Origin: Providencia rettgeri
Lineage (GTDB): Bacteria > Pseudomonadota > Gammaproteobacteria > Enterobacterales > Enterobacteriaceae
Direction: 5' to 3'
Assembly: GCA_900455085.1 (NCBI GenBank)
Contig: UGTZ01000001.1
Span: 1,332,501-1,396,500, forward strand
Length of the DNA: 64,000 nucleotides
In this document: in pieces, positions 37,453 to 46,680 of the stretch
Numbering within the stretch: the first letter of the stretch is position 1
Layout: each line of letters opens with the position of its first letter
Translations under genes and position numbers: made by a program
Notes under the pieces: generated by a model
What the model was told of the DNA's origin: nothing
Databases searched by the model: none
What the model saw: only the letters and a program-made list of their open reading frames with translations

Positions 37453-38283
37453 ATGTCAAAATTATTGTCGAAATACCATGCTCCAGATGCACATAAGCGT
37501 ACTCAGCATATCACTCCACAAATCGCTAACTGGGGTTATGTTCACTTTGATGTTTACGAATTAAAACAAGGTGAGTCTATTTCCTTACCTGCTTCTGAAA
37601 ATGAAATGTGCTTAGTCTTAGTCGCAGGTAAAGCGACGATTAAAACAACTAATCAAACGTTTGAAAACATTGGCGACCGAATGGATCCTTTCGAACGTAA
37701 AAAACCCTATGCTGTGTATGTGACAGCCCAAGAGTTTGCTGAGGTCATCGCAGATACCGATCTTGAATTGGCCGTTTGCAGTGCTAAAGGAAAGGGCACC
37801 TATCCAACACGTTTAATTGGTCCAGATGATATTGGTGCAGAGCAACGTGGCCATGGTTATAACAAGCGCTACGTGCATAATATTTTACCGGATGATAAAG
37901 CCGCTGACAGCTTATTAGTCGTGGAGGTCTTTACAGATGAAGGCTGCACCAGCTCTTATCCAAGCCATAAACATGACACCGATAATGAACCCAATGAAAC
38001 TTATCTAGAAGAAACCTATTATCATCGTTTAAATCCATCTCAAGGTTTTTGTATGCAGCGTGTTTACACTGACGACCGCGAGTTAGATGAGTGCATGGCG
38101 GTATATAACAAAGATGTTGTTATGGTACCAAAAGGGTATCACCCAATGGCGACAGTGGCTGGCTATGATAACTATTACCTTAATGTGATGGCGGGACCAA
38201 CACGTAAATGGTTATTTACATGGGAAAAAGACCATAACTGGGTGAACAGCGAAATCTATGCAGCGAAACATCGTGAAAAGTAA
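37453..38283 (+). CDS. iolB: IolB, 5-deoxy-glucuronate isomerase
   Basis: 276-residue double-cupin enzyme converting 5-deoxyglucuronate to 5-dehydro-2-deoxygluconate, the substrate of IolC. The metal site is visible as SYPSHKHDTD and EETYYHRLNPSQGFCMQRVYTD, with a late His in PKGYHPMATVAGY. AGAGGAAAG precedes the ATG. It is separated from iolE by 140 bases holding an ERIC-derived hairpin, yet likely still in the operon. A strong terminator follows. Confidence 0.94.
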   Translation: MSKLLSKYHAPDAHKRTQHITPQIANWGYVHFDVYELKQGESISLPASENEMCLVLVAGKATIKTTNQTFENIGDRMDPFERKKPYAVYVTAQEFAEVIADTDLELAVCSAKGKGTYPTRLIGPDDIGAEQRGHGYNKRYVHNILPDDKAADSLLVVEVFTDEGCTSSYPSHKHDTDNEPNETYLEETYYHRLNPSQGFCMQRVYTDDRELDECMAVYNKDVVMVPKGYHPMATVAGYDNYYLNVMAGPTRKWLFTWEKDHNWVNSEIYAAKHREK

Positions 38284-38331
38284 GTTAAAAACAGCAATAT
38301 GTGAATGAATTAAGTTCTGTTATCTATCTTT

Positions 38332-38357
38332 GCCGGTAACTATTTACCGGCTTTTTT
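38332..38357. terminator. iolB terminator
   Basis: GCCGGTAA / TTACCGGC stem, CTAT loop and six T, between convergent genes; it ends the inositol region. Confidence 0.9.
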
Positions 38358-38367
38358 ATGCTTAAAC

Positions 38368-39009
38368 TTAATAGGCTGCGGTAAATTGTTGGCGAATAAA
38401 TTGTGAATTATTCACTTCATCAAGAATAGCAACTGCAAAGTCTTCAACAGAAATTTTAGCGGGAGTATTACCATTCATTAATAATTGATTCCCGCCAAGC
38501 CGGAAGGTTTCTGTTCTTTCTCCTTCTTCAAGCATGGCGGCAGGAGAAACGTAGGTCCAATCTAATGAATCAATGGATTGTAATTGGTTTTTAAATTCTC
38601 TCATTGCTTGGGCGCCAGGCTTTATTTCAGCGGGAAAATCAGGGGAGTCAATTAAATCAATACCTGCAGTGGTTTTTAGACTTCCTGCACCACCCACCAC
38701 AATGAACCGTTTGACCATGGATTTTTGTACAGCATGTAAAATTGCGAGGTTACCCGCAACAGTATCTTGATACAAATTAGGGTTCTGCCAGCCGCCATTA
38801 AACGCGCTGATAACCACATCCTGCCCCTTAAGGCGTGAGGTTAACCATGGAATATCGGTGATATCTCCTGCAGCGGTGATTAAGTGAGCGTGTTGAGATA
38901 GTTGATTACTATGACGAGAAATCGCTGTTACTTGGTGATGCCTAAGTAGCGCTTCAGCGACTAATACTCTGCCAACAAAACCTGTTGCGCCAATAATCGA
39001 TATTTTCAT
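38368..39009 (-). CDS. NAD(P)H-binding oxidoreductase-like protein (atypical SDR)
   Basis: 213 residues with an N-terminal Rossmann motif IIGATGFVGRVLV and the atypical-SDR segment RFIVVGGAGSL. This is the YwnB/NmrA-like group, whose members sense or use NAD(P)H. There is no classical YxxxK active site where an SDR would have it. GAGGAACTG before the ATG supports the start. Monocistronic and convergent to iolB. Substrate unknown. Confidence 0.75.
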   Translation of the reverse strand: MKISIIGATGFVGRVLVAEALLRHHQVTAISRHSNQLSQHAHLITAAGDITDIPWLTSRLKGQDVVISAFNGGWQNPNLYQDTVAGNLAILHAVQKSMVKRFIVVGGAGSLKTTAGIDLIDSPDFPAEIKPGAQAMREFKNQLQSIDSLDWTYVSPAAMLEEGERTETFRLGGNQLLMNGNTPAKISVEDFAVAILDEVNNSQFIRQQFTAAY

Positions 39010-39150
39010 CTTCAGTTCCTCTTTGCTTGAATGTCACACTCAAGAGTAATGATACTGATAGGGCTAGGCTTTAGGACTAAGACTTCTTTTCCCAATGTGT
39101 TCTTTTTTTGAGTATAGAACAGACGTTCTTATTGGGGAATATGCTTAATT

Positions 39151-40119
39151 TTATTTCGTTTCTCTAAATAACTTTAAAATAATACTCGTCATGATGGCGA
39201 TGGTTCCTCCTAAGGCGGTTTCAAGAACGCGGTCAAACAATAATTCATAGGTTGGGTGACGCCAATATATAACGAGCTCAAGAATAGATAAAATTAAGCT
39301 TGTCACGACAAATGTCATAAACGTATATCCATGATGAAAACTCATTGGCATTAAAAAGGCGAATACCACAACTGCAATTAAACCGATGTATGGCATAAGT
39401 GGTAGGTTGAATAAAAAATACAGCAATAAAACAGAAATAAGGCTGCCTAAGACTCTCTGCAAAGTAATTTTAACGATGCTTTGTGATTTTGGATGCAATA
39501 CAAAAACAAAGGTCAATAATGTCCAATAAAAGTGCCCTAGATCTATACTGCGTGGAATGGCAAGTGCGAGTAATAGCCCTAAAGCATAAATCATCGAACG
39601 GGGAATAATATTTTTTCTCAACGTAAACAAATTTTGTTCAACTAAAGCACTCGTAATAACGCTATGGCGTGTCATTTTATGACTAAGGAGATAATACGTG
39701 ATTAGCGTTACTCCACTGCCAATAATAAAACCTAACGCCAAACTTCTTGATATATCAGGTAAAATGGTGCCAATTGTCGACATGATAATCATAAACTTCA
39801 TCGTTAAATCCATTGCGGGATCTGTGCCATACAATTGGTAATAAATGAACGAAAAAATGGCGAGATAAATATAATACGCCGTACCAAGCCGCAGGGTATC
39901 ACCGATAAAAATAGCCACTAAAATCATCAATAAACAACAAGCGGTGTAAGCATAGTTTTTATATTCTTTTGCTGCATTGAATAAATTAAATGAATACAGT
40001 GTTGAGAATGTCGCCCACATCGCTGCTTGCGCATCTAAAATCACAAAAGCAGTTGCGGCACTAAAAAACATACAGCTGGTAAAAATAATCCCATCATGAA
40101 TAGCAGGAAACGTTCTCAT
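39151..40119 (-). CDS. FUSC-family inner-membrane protein
   Basis: 322-residue integral membrane protein with about ten hydrophobic segments and the second-half LGHFYWTLLTFVFVLHPKSQ stretch typical of the FUSC/YccS/aromatic-acid-exporter superfamily. Members are linked to efflux of aromatic acids or fusaric acid, but this one lacks the long soluble domain of YccS and AaeB. Function is therefore unassigned. No operon partner. Confidence 0.65.
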   Translation of the reverse strand: MRTFPAIHDGIIFTSCMFFSAATAFVILDAQAAMWATFSTLYSFNLFNAAKEYKNYAYTACCLLMILVAIFIGDTLRLGTAYYIYLAIFSFIYYQLYGTDPAMDLTMKFMIIMSTIGTILPDISRSLALGFIIGSGVTLITYYLLSHKMTRHSVITSALVEQNLFTLRKNIIPRSMIYALGLLLALAIPRSIDLGHFYWTLLTFVFVLHPKSQSIVKITLQRVLGSLISVLLLYFLFNLPLMPYIGLIAVVVFAFLMPMSFHHGYTFMTFVVTSLILSILELVIYWRHPTYELLFDRVLETALGGTIAIMTSIILKLFRETK

Positions 40120-40329
40120 AATTCGATGCTCGTAAATAGAAGCTTAACTCATTAATTAATAACGTAATTAAATATTATACGGTGTGAAATTTCAAGGCAA
40201 TCACTCAGTATTTATGACAAGTTACCATTAAATGGTATCAGTGGCGTTGTTAGTATTGATATTCTGTTTTTATGTGACAAAAAAGGCATAATAGGGAAGA
40301 GCAGTCGTAGCAATCATAAAGGTAATAAA

Positions 40330-40950
40330 ATGCAAATAATCAATCCTCATGATTTTGTTTGGGTCAGCAGTAATAATGATGTCGCGATAGAATCGCTTCC
40401 TGAATGGGTTGGCTCACAATGGAACAGTAAATTACCGTTGACGGTATATCGAAATAAAGCGGATGAGAATAAACTGACTGTTGCAATTCGAGGAATTAAG
40501 CCACACCAACGCATCACGACACAAATTGAAAAATCGGCAATCACGCACATTATGAATGTGGAATCCTTGGTGGCAAATTCGGTGGAACTACAACGTTCCA
40601 TGTTTATCGCTTTACCACCTGTGCAGGTTTTATGGATCATTTCGCAGACTAAATGGCCTTGGCAATGGGGAGTCACAGGCAGCTGTGCTTACACTTTAGC
40701 GACAGATATCCAAAGTATGTTGTCAGACTGCGACCTTGATGTGGTCATTCGCTGTCCGAACCCTCAAGAAAAAGAAGATTTTGCTGAGTTTGCTATTAAG
40801 GCGAATACACCCTATTGCCCAATCGATATCCATGTTGAAACGCCGAAGGGTGGGTTTTCATTAGCAGAGTGGTTTAAAAATGAACAGGTTACATTACACA
40901 CACCACTTGGCGATATTATGACGGCAGACCCATGGGATGAAAAATTATAG
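40330..40950 (+). CDS. mdcG: MdcG-like phosphoribosyl-dephospho-CoA transferase
   Basis: 206-residue nucleotidyltransferase-like protein. MdcG attaches the triphosphoribosyl-dephospho-CoA prosthetic group to the acyl carrier protein of malonate decarboxylase. The family pattern is present: HDFVWV near the start, WGVTGSCAYTLATD and SDCDLDVVIRCP (the DxD nucleotidyltransferase site). No other mdc gene lies in the window, so its partner complex, if any, is elsewhere. Standing alone it could also modify another carrier protein. Confidence 0.78.
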   Translation: MQIINPHDFVWVSSNNDVAIESLPEWVGSQWNSKLPLTVYRNKADENKLTVAIRGIKPHQRITTQIEKSAITHIMNVESLVANSVELQRSMFIALPPVQVLWIISQTKWPWQWGVTGSCAYTLATDIQSMLSDCDLDVVIRCPNPQEKEDFAEFAIKANTPYCPIDIHVETPKGGFSLAEWFKNEQVTLHTPLGDIMTADPWDEKL

Positions 40951-41058
40951 CTGCTGTTTGTCTGTTAAATAACCGACTGTAGCTTGAATAGCCGACAAAT
41001 TGATTAAATATTAATTTTGATGTTCGAGCAGGTGATTTTTTACTAATCAAATAAAATC

Positions 41059-41077
41059 GGAGGCACATAATGCCTCC
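41059..41077. terminator. hairpin between convergent mdcG and GST genes
   Basis: GGAGGCA / TGCCTCC stem with a CATAA loop just downstream of both stop codons. Confidence 0.65.
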
Positions 41078-41091
41078 CTATTCGCCTATTA

Positions 41092-41721
41092 TTAATGCTC
41101 AATATTCGGTTCTTGTAAACCTGCGTCATGCCATTCTTTCATTGCAGGCAAAACTAAAACTCGGTCAACCCATTGTTTAGCCGCTGGGCTTACAGGTAAA
41201 TGATAACTGCGGATTCGGAAGGCAACGGGTGCAAAGAAGGCATCTACAGCCGTAAATTCATTGCCCGCAAGCCAAGGGCCGCCAAATTGGTTCAACCCAT
41301 CCTGCCATAGTTTCTGCAAGCGGTTTAAGTCAGTTTGTAATTCAATTGAAATATTATTAAGTGGTGCATTATGAGCTCCATCCATTGGACACTGCTGGCG
41401 TAACGCACTAAAACCTGAGTGCATTTCTGCGCTGGCACTTCGAGCCCATGCTCTGGCTTTGCGATCTTTTGGCCAGACTTGCGGGAAGTCTTCTGCAATA
41501 TATTCACAAATGGCTAATGAATCCCATATTGTTTGGTTTTCATCGATTAAACAAGGGACTAAACCGGTAGGGGAAAAACGACTGAATTTCTCATGACTGC
41601 TTTTACCGTTTTCAAATAAACACAAATTTTCTTCAAACGGGATCTGTAATACCTTTAGTAAAACCCATGGGCGCAATGACCATGAAGAGTAGTTTTTATT
41701 TGCTATCCAAAGTTTATACAT
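41092..41721 (-). CDS. glutathione S-transferase family protein
   Basis: 209-residue GST. A thioredoxin-like N-terminal domain (MYKLWIANKNYSSWSLRPWVLL, with the Ser-rich active-site region and SLAICEYIAE) is followed by an all-helical C-terminal domain (AVDAFFAPVAFRI). The start at 41721 begins at the family's conserved MYKLWI; the longer frame to 41772 adds an unsupported extension. Physiological substrate unknown; detoxification is the usual role. Confidence 0.85.
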   Translation of the reverse strand: MYKLWIANKNYSSWSLRPWVLLKVLQIPFEENLCLFENGKSSHEKFSRFSPTGLVPCLIDENQTIWDSLAICEYIAEDFPQVWPKDRKARAWARSASAEMHSGFSALRQQCPMDGAHNAPLNNISIELQTDLNRLQKLWQDGLNQFGGPWLAGNEFTAVDAFFAPVAFRIRSYHLPVSPAAKQWVDRVLVLPAMKEWHDAGLQEPNIEH

Positions 41722-42104
41722 AGTATTTAACCTATCAGTCAGTTCGCGCAATGTTAAAAGGACGAATACCAATGTATGGGGAAAAAGGCAGACCTACAAA
41801 TGTTATTTTATCGAAAATAGCTTATATCTATTAGGAATAAGCTAGATTTAATTGAAATTAATAAATAAATGAACTAAGTATTTAGTTACGACCATTTACA
41901 AAAGTGGAAGAATCTTTATTCAACTTTTATAATTAAAACTAGACAAAATCAAATAGTAATCTATTTTTCATTATGTTGATCGTATTTGAATGTCTTCAAC
42001 AAAATATTTGTTTAACTTTGGGATAGGAATAAAATTAATTTCACCTTATGATTATTACGGCTTAGTTAATAAAATATTACCTTCTTCTCTAAATGGTTTT
42101 TATC
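41722..42104. other. spacer between divergent GST and cytochrome b561 genes
   Basis: AT-rich 383 bases with no gene visible. It must contain both promoters, but I do not see a convincing regulator site. Confidence 0.4.
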
Positions 42105-42662
42105 ATGCAATGGAAAAATAATGCAAGCCGCTATGGGCATATCTCTTTGCTCGTACATTGGCTAGTCGCAATTGTCGTATATGGAATGTTCGCTTTAGGT
42201 TTATGGATGGTGACACTAGGCTATTATGATAGTTGGTATCATCAAGCTCCTGAGATACATAAAAGTATAGGAATATTATTATTTATTGTTATGGCATTTC
42301 GTGTGATTTGGCGATTTATTTCACCGCCGCCGAAGCCATTAGCAAGCTACAGTAAATTAACGAAAGCTAGCTCTATTATTGTTCAAATTCTGATTTATAT
42401 TATTTTATTCAGTATTTTGATCAGTGGTTATTTAATCTCAACCGCTGATGGACAACCTATTAGTGTGTTTGGTTGGTTTGATGTTCCTGCACTATTTACC
42501 GGTGCTGCGACACAAGCAGATACCGCAGGTGAAGTTCATTTATATTTAGCTTGGGCAGTGGTTTTATTATCAGTGTTGCATGCTTTTGCAGCTTTTAAAC
42601 ATCACTTTTTTGATCGTGATATTACATTAAAAAGAATGTTGGGTTTTAACCCCGATAAGTAA
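42105..42662 (+). CDS. yceJ: cytochrome b561 (YceJ-type)
   Basis: About 185-residue four-helix inner-membrane diheme cytochrome b. The start follows YceJ (MQWKNNASRYGHISLLVHW); an in-frame ATG at 42093 would add four residues. Heme-ligand histidines are in helix 1 (LVHW), helix 2 (EIHKSIG) and the last helix (HAFAAFKHHF). GYLISTADGQPISVFGWFDVP is a family signature. Paired with yceI, as in E. coli, 13 bases downstream, suggesting a shared role in redox handling of a quinone-like lipid. Confidence 0.9.
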   Translation: MQWKNNASRYGHISLLVHWLVAIVVYGMFALGLWMVTLGYYDSWYHQAPEIHKSIGILLFIVMAFRVIWRFISPPPKPLASYSKLTKASSIIVQILIYIILFSILISGYLISTADGQPISVFGWFDVPALFTGAATQADTAGEVHLYLAWAVVLLSVLHAFAAFKHHFFDRDITLKRMLGFNPDK

Positions 42663-42675
42663 CGTGGAGATAATT

Positions 42676-43254
42676 ATGTTGAAGAAAACGGTTCTTGGTC
42701 TGGCTACTGGCGCACTTTTTTTAACGGCAGGTTCAGCATTAGCAGAAACTTACCAATTTGATAAGCAAGGCCAACACGCGTTTATTGAATTTCGTATTCA
42801 GCATTTAGGTTATAGCTGGGTATATGGTAGCTTTAAAGACTTTGATGGGTCTTTTACTTATGATGCAAAAGATCCATCAAAAGATAAAGTCGAAGTTACT
42901 ATTAAGACAGGTAGCATTGATACTAACCATGCAGAGCGTGACAAACATTTACGCAGTGGTGATTTCTTAAATGCAGCCAAATTCCCTGAAGCGAAATTCG
43001 TTTCAACAGAAGTGAAGAAAGACGGTGAAGCCTACAAAATCACTGGTGATTTCACTTTAAATGGTGTCACTAAGCCAATTACATTAGACGCTAAATTAAT
43101 GGGCGAAGGTAAAGATCCTTGGGGTGGATACCGTGCAGGTTTTGAAGCAGAAGGTAATATTAAGTTAAAAGAATTTAACATCAAATCTGATTTGGGTCCT
43201 AAATCTCAAGAAGCACAACTGTTGATTTCAGTTGAAGGTGTTCAAGTTAAATAA
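42676..43254 (+). CDS. yceI: YceI-family periplasmic lipid-binding protein
   Basis: 192-residue secreted lipocalin-like beta barrel that binds polyisoprenoid lipids (family knowledge). A signal peptide MLKKTVLGLATGALFLTAGSALA is evident. The mature protein holds the YceI pattern HAFIEFRIQHLGYSWVYGSF, NHAERDKHLRSGDFL and FTLNGVTKPITL. ATG at 42676 with GGAGA six bases upstream; the GTG at 42664 is not needed. A terminator follows. Confidence 0.93.
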   Translation: MLKKTVLGLATGALFLTAGSALAETYQFDKQGQHAFIEFRIQHLGYSWVYGSFKDFDGSFTYDAKDPSKDKVEVTIKTGSIDTNHAERDKHLRSGDFLNAAKFPEAKFVSTEVKKDGEAYKITGDFTLNGVTKPITLDAKLMGEGKDPWGGYRAGFEAEGNIKLKEFNIKSDLGPKSQEAQLLISVEGVQVK

Positions 43255-43266
43255 GATTTTTATCAT

Positions 43267-43303
43267 AAAAAACCTTCAGGCTTTCGAGTGCTGGAGGTTT
43301 TTT
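43267..43303 (+). terminator. yceI terminator
   Basis: AAAACCTTCAG / CTGGAGGTTTT imperfect stem followed by a long T run. Confidence 0.85.
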
Positions 43304-43572
43304 TATATCCAGCGTATTATAAATTGTTTCTTTGTGGCAAATTCCCCCGTCTGAACCTCGCAATTTCCCTTATTCCTATAGCTAGACGACTTTAATACAA
43401 GCTAAAATAAGCATTATTACTTTTTATCGTTCAATTCGTGGCATTAACACTTTAGATACGTGAATATTATCGGTTTTAGATGCCATGGCATTATATGCAA
43501 TTGGTTCTACAGTATATAAGTAGCTTGAAAGTGTTTGTGGGGAACCGTTTTACAAGAAAAGGCAGGGTAACT

Positions 43573-44346
43573 TTGAATACAAATAACTCACGTAAAACCG
43601 CATTAATTGTTAGCATTATTTTTATTGCATTTGCATTCGGTTTTTATTGGTTAAGTAAAGATAACAATGTGTTATCTACAGAAAATAATAGTGCAATTCA
43701 TTCAGAGGCACTTGCTCAAGTTGAAAAAGAATTACCGATTATCGCGACGGTTAAGAAAATAAGCCCTGAAACCTATCAAAGTTTTGAACACCTAATTACA
43801 CAATACGACCCAACTAATGAAGATTTACGCCGTCAACTGTTTGACCAAGTGGTCGGGAATGTCATGAAGTTAGTACTAGAGCGTATGGAATATGCCTCTG
43901 ATGACTCCGTGATTAACTTTACTAGCAGAGTTAATGATTACCTAAAAATCTTATTGGAAGAAGACCCAACGGGAAAAACGTGTTTTTATTCACTATTTCC
44001 ACACTTGAGAGAAACAGCAGAAATTATTCCACCACAAAAAAGCCAAGCTGTTTTGTTGAAACAAATTCAGGCAACCAATGAACTTTTAATTTCAAGTGAA
44101 GCGGGTGTAAAACAGGCGTTAATGTCCCCGACAGAATATTCTGAGGAATTAACCCAACTTGCTAGCGGGCTTTCTGCAAAGTATGGTGAAGATACTGCAA
44201 TTCTTGGGAATTTAGAAGCAGGGAAGAAATCACCTGCACTAGCGTGCCGTATTTCTATTAGTTTTTATGATGAAATATTATCTATTCCAGATAATCCGAA
44301 AAAAGCGGCATTGTTACGTTCTTTATTTTCATCAGTAAATAATTAA
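43573..44346 (+). CDS. membrane-anchored protein of unknown function
   Basis: About 257 residues from a TTG at 43573 that has GGCAGGG six bases upstream; an ATG at 43480 would give 288 residues but lacks a ribosome site. One N-terminal transmembrane helix (TALIVSIIFIAFAFGFYWL) anchors an otherwise soluble, alpha-helical domain. Two Cys (GKTCFYS and ALACRIS) might pair in the periplasm. I do not recognise the family. Neighbouring genes (yceI, a secreted hydrolase) give no clear hint. A hairpin terminator follows. Confidence 0.6.
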   Translation: MNTNNSRKTALIVSIIFIAFAFGFYWLSKDNNVLSTENNSAIHSEALAQVEKELPIIATVKKISPETYQSFEHLITQYDPTNEDLRRQLFDQVVGNVMKLVLERMEYASDDSVINFTSRVNDYLKILLEEDPTGKTCFYSLFPHLRETAEIIPPQKSQAVLLKQIQATNELLISSEAGVKQALMSPTEYSEELTQLASGLSAKYGEDTAILGNLEAGKKSPALACRISISFYDEILSIPDNPKKAALLRSLFSSVNN

Positions 44347-44356
44347 TTCTTTTTAG

Positions 44357-44390
44357 CAAAATGGTACTGATTAATATTGGTACCATTTTG
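44357..44390 (+). terminator. hairpin terminator
   Basis: CAAAATGGTAC / GTACCATTTTG, an 11-bp perfect stem 10 bases after the preceding stop. Confidence 0.75.
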
Positions 44391-44520
44391 TGTCATTAAG
44401 TATTACATTTCATAGCGTTAATCGCACTTTTTTTAATGTATTATTATTTGAGCATAAATAGTTCGTATTTATGTAGTATGCTTATTATATAAATTTATTT
44501 TTAACTATTTTGGAGATGGC

Positions 44521-45600
44521 ATGCAATTTATTAAGAAAAGTATCATCGCACTTGCCGCTGCGACTGCGATATCAATGCCAATTGCAGTAAGTCAAGCTTG
44601 TACTCGGGTTGTTTATTTAGGTGAAAATGAACAGATAATGACCGGTAGAACAATGGATTGGAAATACGATATAGGCACTAATCTATGGATCTTTCCTCGA
44701 GGCATGGAGCGTGATGGCATTGCAGGACCTAACTCTTTAAAATGGAAATCAAAATACGGTAGTGTGATCGCCTCAGGTTATGATATTTCAACGACTGATG
44801 GAGTGAACGAAGAAGGTCTAGTTGCCAATTTATTATGGCTTGCTGAATCAAAATACCCTCAAGTAGATAATAAGCAACCTGCGTTGTCGATATCGCTATG
44901 GGCACAATATGTGCTAGATAATTATGCGACAGTGGGAGAGGCTGTTGCAGCGTTAGAAAAAAATCCACTGGTCGTGGCAACGGATAATGTTCCTGGGCAA
45001 AATAGGTTAGCGACTTTACATTTGTCATTATCAGATCCGAGTGGCGATAGCGCAATTATTGAATATATTGATGGTAAGCAGGTCATTCATCATAGTCGCA
45101 AGTATCAAGTTATGACTAATTCGCCTACTTATGAGAAGCAATTAGCAATGCAGGAATATTGGCAAGGAATTGGTGGTACTGTCATGCTACCGGGGACAAA
45201 CCGTTCCGCTGATAGATTTGCTCGTGCGCAATTTTATATTAATGCAATTCCTCAGAAAACAACGCCTAATAAAGCGGTCGCCAGTGTTTTCAGTGTCGTA
45301 CGTAATGTGTCTGTTCCTTACGGATTGACGTCCGAAAATTCACCTGAAATATCGTCAACGCGTTGGCGGACATTAGTTGACCATAAACGTCAGCTCTATT
45401 TTTTTGAATCTGCATTGACGCCAAATATTTTTTGGACTGATTTGGCAAAAATTGACTTTTCAGCAGAAACTGGACAAGTGAAAAAGTTGGATCTGGGTGA
45501 AGAGCAGAGCCATATTTATTCGGGGGATGCGACCAATAAATATGTGGTTACAAAACCTTTTGAATTCTTAGGGTTAAGTGCGAAACAGTTAGGTTACTAA
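44521..45600 (+). CDS. secreted choloylglycine hydrolase/penicillin acylase-family enzyme
   Basis: 359-residue Ntn-hydrolase of the linear-amide C-N hydrolase family (bile-salt hydrolase, penicillin V acylase). A signal peptide ends in SQA and the next residue is the nucleophile C27 (CTRVVYLG), so cleavage would expose the catalytic N-terminal Cys. Typical MTGRTMDWKYD and NEEGLVANLLWL motifs follow. Gram-negative members with signal peptides are periplasmic; some degrade acyl-homoserine lactones. TTTGGAG precedes the ATG. Substrate not predictable. Confidence 0.87.
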   Translation: MQFIKKSIIALAAATAISMPIAVSQACTRVVYLGENEQIMTGRTMDWKYDIGTNLWIFPRGMERDGIAGPNSLKWKSKYGSVIASGYDISTTDGVNEEGLVANLLWLAESKYPQVDNKQPALSISLWAQYVLDNYATVGEAVAALEKNPLVVATDNVPGQNRLATLHLSLSDPSGDSAIIEYIDGKQVIHHSRKYQVMTNSPTYEKQLAMQEYWQGIGGTVMLPGTNRSADRFARAQFYINAIPQKTTPNKAVASVFSVVRNVSVPYGLTSENSPEISSTRWRTLVDHKRQLYFFESALTPNIFWTDLAKIDFSAETGQVKKLDLGEEQSHIYSGDATNKYVVTKPFEFLGLSAKQLGY

Positions 45601-45742
45601 CTTATCCTATAGCGCGTATCAGCCCTCTTTATCTATAGGGGGTTGATATGAATCAAGTCCTCGATAATTTATCCATGAATATTTTGCAGATAGCAAACGA
45701 ACGGTATAAGATGTATTTAAAATGCAACTTATTGGTGATGAT

Positions 45743-46609
45743 ATGAATAATCTCGTGTGTTACAAAACCATGCCGGTTTGGAATAAAGCGTCTTTACCGT
45801 TAATGTTCCAAGAGCGTCATAATACAAAAGAAGATACATATGCACAGTTGAAAGTGCTAAAAGGCTCTTTAGATTTTATCATTTTTAATGAGGATGGCAG
45901 CGAACAACATTTTACTTTTGATATTCATAACCAGCCGCCTATTATCGAACCTCAAGTTTGGCATCGTATTTCTGCTTGTAGTGATGACATGGAATGCCAA
46001 TTGGCTTTTTTATGCAAACCAGAACTGAAATTTTATAAAGAACACGGGTTAACGACTCCACATTCAGAAGTGCGTTACCTGTGTGAGAACCACCTTAGTA
46101 AGCCATGTAAAACATTAGATTTAGGCTCGGGAAGAGGCCGAAATAGCTTTTATCTTGCCTTACAGGGTTATGACGTAACCTCGGTAGATATCAACCCTCA
46201 GCATATCCAAGCAATTGACTTCGTTAAAAAACAAGCTGGGGTAGAGAATATTCATACGGCTGTTTATGATATTAATAGTCACCAAATACAAGAGAACTAC
46301 GAACTTATTATTTCCACTGTCGTGCTAATGTTCTTGCAGCGAGAAAAAATCGCCAATGTTATTACTAATATGCAAGAACATACCCTGCCAGGGGGAGTTA
46401 ACGTTATTGTGTGTGCCGTTGAAACGCCAGATGTACCGCTGGATTTAGTGCCATTTAAATGCTTCTTAAAACCAGGGGAGCTAGAAGGGTATTATAAGGA
46501 TTGGGATATTTTAAAATATAACGAAAACCCTGGTCATTTACACCGCACTGATTCACAAGGTAATCGTATTAAATTAAATTTTGCAACACTCATTGCACGG
46601 AAAAAGTAA
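45743..46609 (+). CDS. tehB: TehB-type SAM-dependent methyltransferase
   Basis: 288 residues in the long (Haemophilus-type) form: an N-terminal cupin-like domain (CYKTMPVWNKASLPLMFQERHNT, residues 1-85) and a class I methyltransferase domain with the SAM loop LDLGSGRGRNSFYLA. The ending NRIKLNFATLIARKK matches TehB closely. It methylates tellurite and selenium compounds, conferring resistance. ATG 45743 is taken because the protein then starts like TehB (MNNLVCYK). Monocistronic; a shared terminator separates it from clcA. Confidence 0.9.
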   Translation: MNNLVCYKTMPVWNKASLPLMFQERHNTKEDTYAQLKVLKGSLDFIIFNEDGSEQHFTFDIHNQPPIIEPQVWHRISACSDDMECQLAFLCKPELKFYKEHGLTTPHSEVRYLCENHLSKPCKTLDLGSGRGRNSFYLALQGYDVTSVDINPQHIQAIDFVKKQAGVENIHTAVYDINSHQIQENYELIISTVVLMFLQREKIANVITNMQEHTLPGGVNVIVCAVETPDVPLDLVPFKCFLKPGELEGYYKDWDILKYNENPGHLHRTDSQGNRIKLNFATLIARKK

Positions 46610-46640
46610 GTAAGAGACTTGCATAGGTTATCTTAGTAAA

Positions 46641-46670
46641 AGAGTTGCCGTGGGTGGCAACTCTTTTTTA
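46641..46670. terminator. bidirectional terminator tehB/clcA
   Basis: AGAGTTGCC / GGCAACTCT nine-bp stem with a GTGGGT loop and a T run, between convergent genes. Confidence 0.9.
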
Positions 46671-46680
46671 TTTCTAATCG

